Below, piece by piece: positions 52,789 through 64,000 of a stretch of 64,000 bases of DNA. Source of the stretch: Auanema rhodensis (Eukaryota > Nematoda > Chromadorea > Rhabditida > Rhabditidae); NCBI GenBank assembly GCA_964057225.1, contig OZ059894.1, forward strand, positions 2,976,001-3,040,000, written 5' to 3'. Numbering within the stretch: the stretch's first letter is position 1; every line of letters begins with the position of its first letter. The notes beneath the pieces are model-generated. The model did not search any database and was not told the origin of the DNA. It saw only the letters and a list, made by a program, of their open reading frames with translations. A program made the translations under genes and the position numbers.

Positions 52789-54543
52789 TTTGTATTAAGC
52801 GTTTTTCAATGTAGTATAGTGCATTCGATGCGGATTTTTAAGCTGCGTCGATCTGTGTTATCCGATTTGCGCTAGCTGAAAAATGCACCGAGATATCAAC
52901 TGATATAAGTTCACACTTATATCCTCGATTTTCACCCTGAAGAATTAATTTTTTCGTTGAATAACATTGTCCATCGTCTTTGCTTTGAAGAAAGGAATCT
53001 AAAAACATCTACTTTTTGCTAAATTATTCTGAAATTTTTCGAAAAAATTTTTGTCAAAATGTTTTTGGAAGCAATGTTGAGTGTACATGGAAACTCAACA
53101 TACACTAATGCATCATTTTTCAAACGATCATAACTAATTTTTGTATTAAGCGTTTTTCAATGTAGTATAGTGCATTCGATGCGGATTTTCAAGCTGCGTC
53201 GATCTGTGTTATCAGATTTGCGCTAGCTTAAAAATGCACCGAGATATCAACTGATATAAGTTCACACTTATATCCTCGATTTTCACCCTGAAGAATTAAT
53301 TTTTTCGATGAATAACATTGTCCATCGTCTTTGCCTTGAAAAAAGGAATCTAAAAACATCTACTTTTCGCTAAATTATTTTGAAATTTTTCGAAAAAATT
53401 TTTGTCAAAATGTTTTTGGAAGCAATGTTGAGTGTACATGGAAACTCAACATACACTAATGCATCATTTTTCAAACAATCATAACTAATTTTTGTATTAA
53501 GCGTTTTTCAATGTAGTATAGTGCATTCGATGCGGATTTTTAAGCTGCGTCGATCTGTGTTATCCGATTTGCGCTAGCTGAAAAATGCACCGAGATATCA
53601 ACTGATATAAGTTCACACTTATATCCTCGATTTTCACCCTGAAGAATTAATTTTTTCGTTGAATAACATTGTCCATCGTCTTTGCCTTGAAAAAAAGAAT
53701 CTAAAAACATCTACTTTTTGCTAAATTATTTTGAAATTTTTCGAAAAAATTTTTGTCAAAATGTTTTTGGAAGCAATGTTGATTGTACATGGAAACTCAA
53801 CATACACTAATGCATCATTTTTCAAACGATCATAACTAATTTTTGTATTGAGCGTTTTTCAATGTAGTATAGTGCATTCGATGCGGATTTTTAAGCTGCG
53901 TCGAGCTGTGTTATCAGATTTGCGCTAGCTTAAAAATGCACCGAGATATCAACTGATATAAGTTCACACATATATCCTCGATTTTCACCCTGAAGAATTA
54001 ATTTTTTCGTTGAATAACATTGTCCATCGTCTTTGCCTTGAAAAAAGGAAACTAAAAACATCTACTTTTCGCTAAATTATTTTGAAATTTTTCGAAAAAA
54101 TTTTTGTCAAAATGTTTTTGGAAGCAATGTTGAGTGTACATGGAAACTCAACATACACTAATGCATCATTTTTCAAACAATCATAACTAATTTTTGTATT
54201 AAGCGTTTTTCAATGTAGTATAGTGCATTCGATGCGGATTTTTAAGCTGCGTCGATCTGTGTTATCCGATTTGCGCTAGCTTAAAAATGCACCGAGATAT
54301 CAACTGATATAAGTTCACACATATATCCTCGATTTTCACCCTGAAGAATTAATTTTTTCGTTGAATAACATTGTCCATCGTCTTTGCCTTGAAAAAAGGA
54401 AACTAAAAACATCTACTTTTCGCTAAATTATCTTGAAATTTTTCGAAAAAATTTTTGTCAAAATGTTTTTGGAAGCAATGTTGAGTGTACATGGAAACTC
54501 AACATACACTAATGCATCATTTTTCAAACAATCATAACTAATT
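52789..54543. repeat. 5-unit higher-order repeat, copy 2 (1755 bp)
   Basis: This is the second copy of 51034-52788. At 54544 the sequence changes from resembling the 5-unit block to resembling 48928 onward, 5616 bp (16 units) upstream, so the 5-unit insertion plus the 11-unit duplication together account for the 16-unit distance. Confidence 0.8.
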
Positions 54544-56538
54544 ATTGTATTAAGCGTTTTTCAATGTAGTATAGTGCATTCGATGCGGATTTTTAAGCTG
54601 CGTCGATCTGTGTTATCAGATTTGCGCTAGCTTAAAAATGCACCGAGATATCAACTGATATAAGTTCACACTTATATCCTCGATTTTCACCCTGAAGAAT
54701 TAATTTTTTCGTTGAATAACATTGTCCATCGTCTTTGCCTTGAAAAAAGGAATCTAAAAACATCTACTTTTCGCTAAATTATTTTGAAATTTTTCGAAAA
54801 AATTTTTGTCAAAATGTTTTTGGAAGCAATGTTGAGTGTACATGGAAACTCAACATACACTAATGCATCATTTTTCAAACGATCATAACTAATTTTTGTA
54901 TTGAGCGTTTTTCAATGTAGTATAGTGCATTCGATGCGGATTTTCAAGCTGCGTCGATCTGTGTTATCAGATTTGCGCTAGCTTAAAAATGCATCGATAT
55001 ATCAACTGATAAAAGTTCACACTTATATCCTCGATTTTCACCCTGAAGAATTAATTTTTTCGATGAATAACATTGTCCATCGTCTTTGCCTTGAAAAAAG
55101 GAATCTAAAAACATCTACTTTTCGCTGAATTATTTCGAAATTTTTCGAAAAAATTTTTGTCAAAATGTTTTTGGAAGCAATGTTGAGTGTACATGGAAAC
55201 TCAACATACACTAATGCATCATTTTTCAAACAATCAAAACTAATTATTGTATTAAGCGTTTTTCAATGTAGTATAGTGCATTCGATGCGGATTTTTAAGC
55301 TGCGTCGATCTGTGTTATCCGATTTGCGCTAGCTGAAAAATGCACCGAGATATCAACTGATATAAGTTCACACTTATATCCTCGATTTTCACCCTGAAGA
55401 ATTAATTTTTTCGTTGAATAACATTGTCCATCGTCTTTGCCTTGAAAAAAAGAATCTAAAAACATCTACTTTTTGCTAAATTATTTTGAAATTTTTCGAA
55501 AAAATTTTTGTCAAAATGTTTTTGGAAGCAATGTTGAGTGTACATGAAAACTCAACATACACTAATGCATCATTTTTCAAACGATCATAACTAATTTTTG
55601 TATTAAGCGTTTTTCAATGTAGTATAGTGCATTCGATGCGGATTTTCAAGCTGCGTCGATCTGTGTTATCAGATTTGCGCTAGCTTAAAAATGCACCGAT
55701 ATATCAACTGATAAATGTTCACACTTATATCCTCGATTTTCACCCTGAAGAATTAATTTTTTCGATGAATAACATTGTCCATCGTCTTTGCCTTGAAAAA
55801 AGGAATCTAAAAACATCTACTTTTCGCTAAATTATTTTGAAATTTTTCGAAAAAATTTTTGTCAAAATGTTTTTGGAAGCAATGTTGAGTGTACATGGAA
55901 ACTCAACATACACTAATGCATCATTTTTCAAACAATCATAACTAATTATTGTATTAAGCGTTTTTCAATGTAGTATAGTGCATTCGATGCGGATTTTTAA
56001 GCTGCGTCGATCTGTGTTATCCGATTTGCGCTAGCTGAAAAATGCACCGAGATATCAACTGATATAAGTTCACACTTATATCCTCGATTTTCACCCTGAA
56101 GAATTAATTTTTTCGTTGAATAACATTGTCCATCGTCTTTGCCTTGAAAAAAAGAATCTAAAAACATCTACTTTTTGCTAAATTATTTTGAAATTTTTCG
56201 AAAAAATTTTTGTCAAAATGTTTTTGGAAGCAATGTTGAGTGTACATGGAAACTCAACATACACTAATGCATCATTTTTCAAACGATCATAACTAATTTT
56301 TGTATTAAGCGTTTTTCAATGTAGTATAGTGCATTCGATGCGGATTTTCAAGCTGCGTCGATCTGTGTTATCAGATTTGCGCTAGCTTAAAAATGCACCG
56401 ATATATCAACTGATAAATGTTCACACTTATATCCTCGATTTTCACCCTGAAGAATTAATTTTTTCGATGAATAACATTGTCCATCGTCTTTGCCTTGAAA
56501 AAAGGAATCTAAAAACATCTACTTTTCGCTAAATTATT
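54433..56538. repeat. Recent 6-unit repeat, copy 1 (2106 bp)
   Basis: Six monomers with many rare variants: ctaattattg, gcatcgatatatc with gataaaag, ctgaattatttcg with aatcaaaac, a catgaaaac loop, and ccgatatatc with gataaatg. I see no difference from 56539-58644. The start is fixed by c at 54432 (attatcttg) against t at 56538. Confidence 0.85.
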
Positions 56539-58644
56539 TTGAAATTTTTCGAAAAAATTTTTGTCAAAATGTTTTTGGAAGCAATGTTGAGTGTACATGG
56601 AAACTCAACATACACTAATGCATCATTTTTCAAACAATCATAACTAATTATTGTATTAAGCGTTTTTCAATGTAGTATAGTGCATTCGATGCGGATTTTT
56701 AAGCTGCGTCGATCTGTGTTATCAGATTTGCGCTAGCTTAAAAATGCACCGAGATATCAACTGATATAAGTTCACACTTATATCCTCGATTTTCACCCTG
56801 AAGAATTAATTTTTTCGTTGAATAACATTGTCCATCGTCTTTGCCTTGAAAAAAGGAATCTAAAAACATCTACTTTTCGCTAAATTATTTTGAAATTTTT
56901 CGAAAAAATTTTTGTCAAAATGTTTTTGGAAGCAATGTTGAGTGTACATGGAAACTCAACATACACTAATGCATCATTTTTCAAACGATCATAACTAATT
57001 TTTGTATTGAGCGTTTTTCAATGTAGTATAGTGCATTCGATGCGGATTTTCAAGCTGCGTCGATCTGTGTTATCAGATTTGCGCTAGCTTAAAAATGCAT
57101 CGATATATCAACTGATAAAAGTTCACACTTATATCCTCGATTTTCACCCTGAAGAATTAATTTTTTCGATGAATAACATTGTCCATCGTCTTTGCCTTGA
57201 AAAAAGGAATCTAAAAACATCTACTTTTCGCTGAATTATTTCGAAATTTTTCGAAAAAATTTTTGTCAAAATGTTTTTGGAAGCAATGTTGAGTGTACAT
57301 GGAAACTCAACATACACTAATGCATCATTTTTCAAACAATCAAAACTAATTATTGTATTAAGCGTTTTTCAATGTAGTATAGTGCATTCGATGCGGATTT
57401 TTAAGCTGCGTCGATCTGTGTTATCCGATTTGCGCTAGCTGAAAAATGCACCGAGATATCAACTGATATAAGTTCACACTTATATCCTCGATTTTCACCC
57501 TGAAGAATTAATTTTTTCGTTGAATAACATTGTCCATCGTCTTTGCCTTGAAAAAAAGAATCTAAAAACATCTACTTTTTGCTAAATTATTTTGAAATTT
57601 TTCGAAAAAATTTTTGTCAAAATGTTTTTGGAAGCAATGTTGAGTGTACATGAAAACTCAACATACACTAATGCATCATTTTTCAAACGATCATAACTAA
57701 TTTTTGTATTAAGCGTTTTTCAATGTAGTATAGTGCATTCGATGCGGATTTTCAAGCTGCGTCGATCTGTGTTATCAGATTTGCGCTAGCTTAAAAATGC
57801 ACCGATATATCAACTGATAAATGTTCACACTTATATCCTCGATTTTCACCCTGAAGAATTAATTTTTTCGATGAATAACATTGTCCATCGTCTTTGCCTT
57901 GAAAAAAGGAATCTAAAAACATCTACTTTTCGCTAAATTATTTTGAAATTTTTCGAAAAAATTTTTGTCAAAATGTTTTTGGAAGCAATGTTGAGTGTAC
58001 ATGGAAACTCAACATACACTAATGCATCATTTTTCAAACAATCATAACTAATTATTGTATTAAGCGTTTTTCAATGTAGTATAGTGCATTCGATGCGGAT
58101 TTTTAAGCTGCGTCGATCTGTGTTATCCGATTTGCGCTAGCTGAAAAATGCACCGAGATATCAACTGATATAAGTTCACACTTATATCCTCGATTTTCAC
58201 CCTGAAGAATTAATTTTTTCGTTGAATAACATTGTCCATCGTCTTTGCCTTGAAAAAAAGAATCTAAAAACATCTACTTTTTGCTAAATTATTTTGAAAT
58301 TTTTCGAAAAAATTTTTGTCAAAATGTTTTTGGAAGCAATGTTGAGTGTACATGGAAACTCAACATACACTAATGCATCATTTTTCAAACGATCATAACT
58401 AATTTTTGTATTAAGCGTTTTTCAATGTAGTATAGTGCATTCGATGCGGATTTTCAAGCTGCGTCGATCTGTGTTATCAGATTTGCGCTAGCTTAAAAAT
58501 GCACCGATATATCAACTGATAAATGTTCACACTTATATCCTCGATTTTCACCCTGAAGAATTAATTTTTTCGATGAATAACATTGTCCATCGTCTTTGCC
58601 TTGAAAAAAGGAATCTAAAAACATCTACTTTTCGCTAAATTATT
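56539..58644. repeat. Recent 6-unit repeat, copy 2 (2106 bp)
   Basis: By eye this equals the preceding copy, including the private catgaaaac change (55547 and 57653). It is the clearest case of recent amplification in the window, or of an assembly duplication. Confidence 0.85.
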
Positions 58645-59546
58645 TTGAAATTTTTCGAAAAAATTTTTGTCAAAATGTTTTTGGAAGCAATGTTGAGTGT
58701 ACATGGAAACTCAACATACACTAATGCATCATTTTTCAAACAATCATAACTAATTATTGTATTAAGCGTTTTTCAATGTAGTATAGTGCATTCGATGCGG
58801 ATTTTTAAGCTGCGTCGATCTGTGTTATCAGATTTGCGCTAGCTTAAAAATGCACCGAGATATCAACTGATATAAGTTCACACTTATATCCTCGATTTTC
58901 ACCCTGAAGAATTAATTTTTTCGTTGAATAACATTGTCCATCGTCTTTGCCTTGAAAAAAGGAATCTAAAAACATCTACTTTTCGCTAAATTATTTTGAA
59001 ATTTTTCGAAAAAATTTTTGTCAAAATGTTTTTGGAAGCAATGTTGAGTGTACATGGAAACTCAACATACACTAATGCATCATTTTTCAAACGATCATAA
59101 CTAATTTTTGTATTGAGCGTTTTTCAATGTAGTATAGTGCATTCGATGCGGATTTTCAAGCTGCGTCGATCTGTGTTATCAGATTTGCGCTAGCTTAAAA
59201 ATGCATCGATATATCAACTGATAAAAGTTCACACTTATATCCTCGATTTTCACCCTGAAGAATTAATTTTTTCGATGAATAACATTGTCCATCGTCTTTG
59301 CCTTGAAAAAAGGAATCTAAAAACATCTACTTTTCGCTGAATTATTTCGAAATTTTTCGAAAAAATTTTTGTCAAAATGTTTTTGGAAGCAATGTTGAGT
59401 GTACATGGAAACTCAACATACACTAATGCATCATTTTTCAAACAATCAAAACTAATTATTGTATTAAGCGTTTTTCAATGTAGTATAGTGCATTCGATGC
59501 GGATTTTTAAGCTGCGTCGATCTGTGTTATCCGATTTGCGCTAGCT
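58645..59546. repeat. Recent 6-unit repeat, partial copy 3
   Basis: The third copy runs for 902 bp and ends at 59547, where t (cttaaaa) replaces g (ctgaaaa, 55335 and 57441). From there the sequence resembles the ggaaacta/attatcttg monomers near 54.3 kb, so the switch point lies inside a monomer in the right arm of the 11-bp inverted repeat. Confidence 0.82.
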
Positions 59547-60720
59547 TAAAAATGCACCGAGATATCAACTGATATAAGTTCACACATATATCCTCGATTT
59601 TCACCCTGAAGAATTAATTTTTTCGTTGAATAACATTGTCCATCGTCTTTGCCTTGAAAAAAGGAAACTAAAAACATCTACTTTTCGCTAAATTATCTTG
59701 AAATTTTTCGAAAAAATTTTTGTCAAAATGTTTTTGGAAGCAATGTTGAGTGTACATGGAAACTCAACATACACTAATGCATCATTTTTCAAACAATCAT
59801 AACTAATTATTGTATTAAGCGTTTTTCAATGTAGTATAGTGCATTCGATGCGGATTTTTAAGCTGCGTCGATCTGTGTTATCAGATTTGCGCTAGCTTAA
59901 AAATGCACCGATATATCAACTGATAAATGTTCACACTTATATCCTCGATTTTCACCCTGAAGAATTAATTTTTTCGATGAATAACATTGTCCATCGTCTT
60001 TGCCTTGAAAAAAGGAATCTAAAAACATCTACTTTTCGCTAAATTATTTTGAAATTTTTCGAAAAAATTTTTGTCAAAATGTTTTTGGAAGCAATGTTGA
60101 GTGTACATGGAAACTCAACATACACTAATGCATCATTTTTCAAACAATCATAACTAATTATTGTATTAAGCGTTTTTCAATGTAGTATAGTGCATTCGAT
60201 GCGGATTTTTAAGCTGCGTCGATCTGTGTTATCCGATTTGCGCTAGCTGAAAAATGCACCGAGATATCAACTGATATAAGTTCACACTTATATCCTCGAT
60301 TTTCACCCTGAAGAATTAATTTTTTCGTTGAATAACATTGTCCATCGTCTTTGCCTTGAAAAAAAGAATCTAAAAACATCTACTTTTTGCTAAATTATTT
60401 TGAAATTTTTCGAAAAAATTTTTGTCAAAATGTTTTTGGAAGCAATGTTGAGTGTACATGGAAACTCAACATACACTAATGCATCATTTTTCAAACGATC
60501 ATAACTAATTTTTGTATTAAGCGTTTTTCAATGTAGTATAGTGCATTCGATGCGGATTTTTAAGCTGCGTCGATCTGTGTTATCCGATTTGCGCTAGCTG
60601 AAAAATGCACCGAGATATCAACTGATATAAGTTCACACTTATATCCTCGATTTTCACCCTGAAGAATTAATTTTTTCGTTGAATAACATTGTCCATCGTC
60701 TTTGCCTTGAAAAAAAGAAT

Positions 60721-61773
60721 CTAAAAACATCTACTTTTTGCTAAATTATTTTGAAATTTTTCGAAAAAATTTTTGTCAAAATGTTTTTGGAAGCAATGTT
60801 GATTGTACATGGAAACTCAACATACACTAATGCATCATTTTTCAAACGATCATAACTAATTTTTGTATTGAGCGTTTTTCAATGTAGTATAGTGCATTCG
60901 ATGCGGATTTTTAAGCTGCGTCGAGCTGTGTTATCAGATTTGCGCTAGCTTAAAAATGCACCGAGATATCAACTGATATAAGTTCACACATATATCCTCG
61001 ATTTTCACCCTGAAGAATTAATTTTTTCGTTGAATAACATTGTCCATCGTCTTTGCCTTGAAAAAAGGAAACTAAAAACATCTACTTTTCGCTAAATTAT
61101 TTTGAAATTTTTCGAAAAAATTTTTGTCAAAATGTTTTTGGAAGCAATGTTGAGTGTACATGGAAACTCAACATACACTAATGCATCATTTTTCAAACAA
61201 TCATAACTAATTTTTGTATTAAGCGTTTTTCAATGTAGTATAGTGCATTCGATGCGGATTTTTAAGCTGCGTCGATCTGTGTTATCCGATTTGCGCTAGC
61301 TTAAAAATGCACCGAGATATCAACTGATATAAGTTCACACATATATCCTCGATTTTCACCCTGAAGAATTAATTTTTTCGTTTAATAACATTGTCCATCG
61401 TCTTTGCCTTGAAAAAAGGAAACTAAAAACATCTACTTTTCGCTAAATTATCTTGAAATTTTTCGAAAAAATTTTTGTCAAAATGTTTTTGGAAGCAATG
61501 TTGAGTGTACATGGAAACTCAACATACACTAATGCATCATTTTTCAAACAATCATAACTAATTATTGTATTAAGCGTTTTTCAATGTAGTATAGTGCATT
61601 CGATGCGGATTTTTAAGCTGCGTCGATCTGTGTTATCAGATTTGCGCTAGCTTAAAAATGCACCGAGATATCAACTGATATAAGTTCACACTTATATCCT
61701 CGATTTTCACCCTGAAGAATTAATTTTTTCGATGAATAACATTGTCCATCGTCTTTGCCTTGAAAAAAGGAAT
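60721..61773. repeat. Three-unit copy of 53701-54753
   Basis: The unit order gttgattg/ttgagcg, ccgat with cttaaaa and cacatat, then attatcttg with ctaattattg recurs 7020 bp (20 units) after 53701. A private tttaataaca at about 61383 is the main difference; the copy ends in a cgatg unit rather than gttg. Confidence 0.74.
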
Positions 61774-63479
61774 CTAAAAACATCTACTTTTCGCTGAATT
61801 ATTTTGAAATTTTTCGAAAAAATTTTTGTCAAAATGTTTTTGGAAGCAATGTTGAGTGTACATGGAAACTCAACATACACTAATGCATCATTTTTCAAAC
61901 AATCAAAACTAATTATTGTATTAAGCGTTTTTCAATGTAGTATAGTGCATTCGATGCGGATTTTTAAGCTGCGTCGATCTGTGTTATCCGATTTGCGCTA
62001 GCTGAAAAATGCACCGAGATATCAACTGATATAAGTTCACACTTATATCCTCGATTTTCACCCTGAAGAATTAATTTTTTCGTTGAATAACATTGTCCAT
62101 CGTCTTTGCCTTGAAAAAAAGAATCTAAAAACATCTACTTTTTGCTAAATTATTTTGAAATTTTTCGAAAAAATTTTTGTCAAAATGTTTTTGGAAGCAA
62201 TGTTGAGTGTACATGGAAACTCAACATACACTAATGCATCATTTTTCAAACAATCATAACTAATTATTGTATTAAGCGTTTTTCAATGTAGTATAGTGCA
62301 TTCGATGCGGATTTTTAAGCTGCGTCGATCTGTGTTATCCGATTTGCGCTAGCTGAAAAATGCACCGAGATATCAACTGATATAAGTTCACACTTATATC
62401 CTCGATTTTCACCCTGAAGAATTAATTTTTTCGTTGAATAACATTGTCCATCGTCTTTGCTTTGAAGAAAGGAATCTAAAAACATCTACTTTTTGCTAAA
62501 TTTTTCTGAAATTTTTCGAAAAAATTTTTGTCAAAATGTTTTTGGAAGCAATGTTGAGTGTACATGGAAACTCAACATACACTAATGCATCATTTTTCAA
62601 ACGATCATAACTAATTTTTGTATTAAGCGTTTTTCAATGTAGTATAGTGCATTCGATGCGGATTTTCAAGCTGCGTCGATCTGTGTTATCAGATTTGCGC
62701 TAGCTTAAAAATGCACCGATATATCAACTGATAAATGTTCACACTTATATCCTCGATTTTCACCCTGAAGAATTAATTTTTTCGATGAATAACATTGTCC
62801 ATCGTCTTTGCCTTGAAAAAAGGAATCTAAAAACATCTACTTTTCGCTAAATTATTTTGAAATTTTTCGAAAAAATTTTTGTCAAAATGTTTTTGGAAGC
62901 AATGTTGAGTGTACATGGAAACTCAACATACACTAATGCATCATTTTTCAAACAATCATAACTAATTATTGTATTAAGCGTTTTTCAATGTAGTATAGTG
63001 CATTCGATGCGGATTTTTAAGCTGCGTCGATCTGTGTTATCCGATTTGCGCTAGCTGAAAAATGCACCGAGATATCAACTGATATAAGTTCACACTTATA
63101 TCCTCGATTTTCACCCTGAAGAATTAATTTTTTCGTTGAATAACATTGTCCATCGTCTTTGCCTTGAAAAAAAGAATCTAAAAACATCTACTTTTTGCTA
63201 AATTATTTTGAAATTTTTCGAAAAAATTTTTGTCAAAATGTTTTTGGAAGCAATGTTGAGTGTACATGGAAACTCAACATACACTAATGCATCATTTTTC
63301 AAACGATCATAACTAATTTTTGTATTAAGCGTTTTTCAATGTAGTATAGTGCATTCGATGCGGATTTTCAAGCTGCGTCGATCTGTGTTATCAGATTTGC
63401 GCTAGCTTAAAAATGCACCGAGATATCAACTGATATAAGTTCACACTTATATCCTCGATTTTCACCCTGAAGAATTAAT

Positions 63480-64000
63480 TTTTTCGTTGAATAACAATGT
63501 CCATCGTCTTTGCCTTGCAAAAAGAAATCTAAAAACATCTACTTTTTGCTAAATTATTTTGAAATTTTTCGAAAAAATTTTTGTCAAAATGTTTTTGGAA
63601 GCAATGTTGAGTGTACATGGAAACTCAACATACACTAATGCATCATTTTTCAAACGATCATAACTAATTTTTGTATAAAGCGTTTCCCAATGTAGTATAG
63701 TGCATTCGATGCGGATTTTTAAGCTGCATCGATCTGTGTTATCAGATTTGCGCTAGCTTAAAAATGCACCGAGATATCAACTGATATAAGTTCACACTTA
63801 TATCCTCGATTTTCACCCTGAAGAAATAATTTTTTCGTTGAATAACATTGTCCATCGTCTTTGCTTTGAAGAAAGGAATCTAAAAACATCTACTTTTTGC
63901 TAAATTTTTCTGAAATTTTTCGAAAAAATTTTTGTCAAAATGTTTTTGGAAGCAATGTTGAGTGTACATGGAAACTCAACATACACTAATGCATCATTTT
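63480..64000. repeat. Diverged right-hand units and partial last monomer
   Basis: The last monomers carry several changes not seen elsewhere: 63497 (ataacaatg), 63518 (ttgcaaa), 63525 (agaaatct), 63677 (gtataaag), 63686-63687 (tttcccaa), 63728 (ctgcatc) and 63826 (agaaataat). The final unit begins at 63880, has ttttt in place of ttatt near 63907 (shared with about 62502), and is cut by the window end after 121 bp. More private mutations per unit than in the interior is what is expected near the edge of an array. Confidence 0.7.

Larger units (their letters stand above)
1..64000. repeat. 351-bp satellite DNA array, 182 full units plus one partial
   Basis: One monomer of about 351 bp is repeated head to tail through the entire window. 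The recurring anchor tacttttcgc (or tactttttgc) falls at 11, 361, 712, 1063 and then every 351 bp; the only later slip is one base near 21061, after which the register is exact to 63891. Counted on a typical unit, composition is about 31% GC (57 C, 53 G), with 13 CpG where about 8.6 are expected. Units differ mainly by substitutions at about 20 recurrent sites. No spacer, transposon or unique sequence interrupts the array, so every stretch of more than 300 bases is explained by it. Known biology: arrays of this kind usually form centromeric or pericentromeric heterochromatin. The chromosome location and the species are not shown by the sequence. Confidence 0.98.

Noticed and set aside
39594-62001. 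Ten short open reading frames of 63 to 79 codons as genes
   Set aside because: All lie within single satellite monomers. Each depends on one base that removes a stop present in almost all other units, they overlap on opposite strands, the plus-strand ones start at TTG, and they resemble no family I recognise. They are chance frames.
1-64000. CRISPR array
   Set aside because: Repeats are 351 bp and directly adjoining with no unique spacers, and no cas-like gene is present.
1-64000. Transposable element or terminal repeats inside the array
   Set aside because: The register is continuous, and no insertion, target-site duplication or coding remnant is seen in any unit.
1-64000. Telomeric repeat or bacterial origin (iteron) array
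   Set aside because: No short telomere-type motif is present, the unit is far too long for iterons, and the length and higher-order structure fit a eukaryotic satellite.
1-64000. Two ancestral half-monomers of about 175 bp
   Set aside because: I compared the halves by eye and found only short A/T-rich similarities, not an internal duplication.

Overview
The whole 64-kb window is one uninterrupted satellite-DNA array. A monomer of about 351 bp, roughly 31% GC, repeats head to tail in one orientation from the first base to the last. I count 182 complete units plus a 121-bp partial unit at the right edge: 179 units of 351 bp and three of 350 bp (1-350, 351-700 and 21059-21408). I see no gene, RNA gene, transposable element, CRISPR array or unique sequence. 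The only open reading frames above about 60 codons lie inside single monomers, each kept open by one base change.

The organism is a eukaryote. An array this long and regular is typical of centromeric or pericentromeric heterochromatin, or of a B or sex chromosome. The AT-richness and the lack of CpG depletion (13 CpG per monomer against about 8.6 expected) suit a lightly methylated genome such as an insect's. That is inference; I do not recognise the satellite family and cannot name the species.

Layout: neighbouring units differ at about 20 recurrent sites, and the variant combinations recur at whole-monomer distances, giving a patchwork of higher-order repeats. From 1 to about 2.1 kb two monomer types alternate. 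From 3.4 to 11.8 kb a 12-unit (4212-bp) block is tandemly duplicated. From 9.0 to 14.2 kb a 7-unit duplication overlaps it. From about 6 to 21 kb a multi-unit cassette occurs five times. From 16 to 22.6 kb there are 3-unit, 2-unit and 11-unit relations. From 22 to 29 kb a 702-bp dimer dominates. From 28.3 to 32.6 kb there is a 7-unit repeat, and from 33.3 to 34.4 kb three seemingly identical units in a row. From 37.8 to 45.6 kb there is a 6-unit repeat. From 46.3 to 54.5 kb there are nested 2-, 11- and 5-unit duplications. From 54.4 to 59.5 kb a different 6-unit block is present 2.4 times with almost no difference. The last two units carry several private mutations, hinting that the array edge may be near.

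The monomer contains three short inverted repeats, a tract of A/T runs spaced about one helical turn apart that is almost invariant across the array, and single restriction sites that should give a 351-bp ladder. All comparisons were made by eye; identity statements refer to the diagnostic sites inspected, not to a computed alignment.
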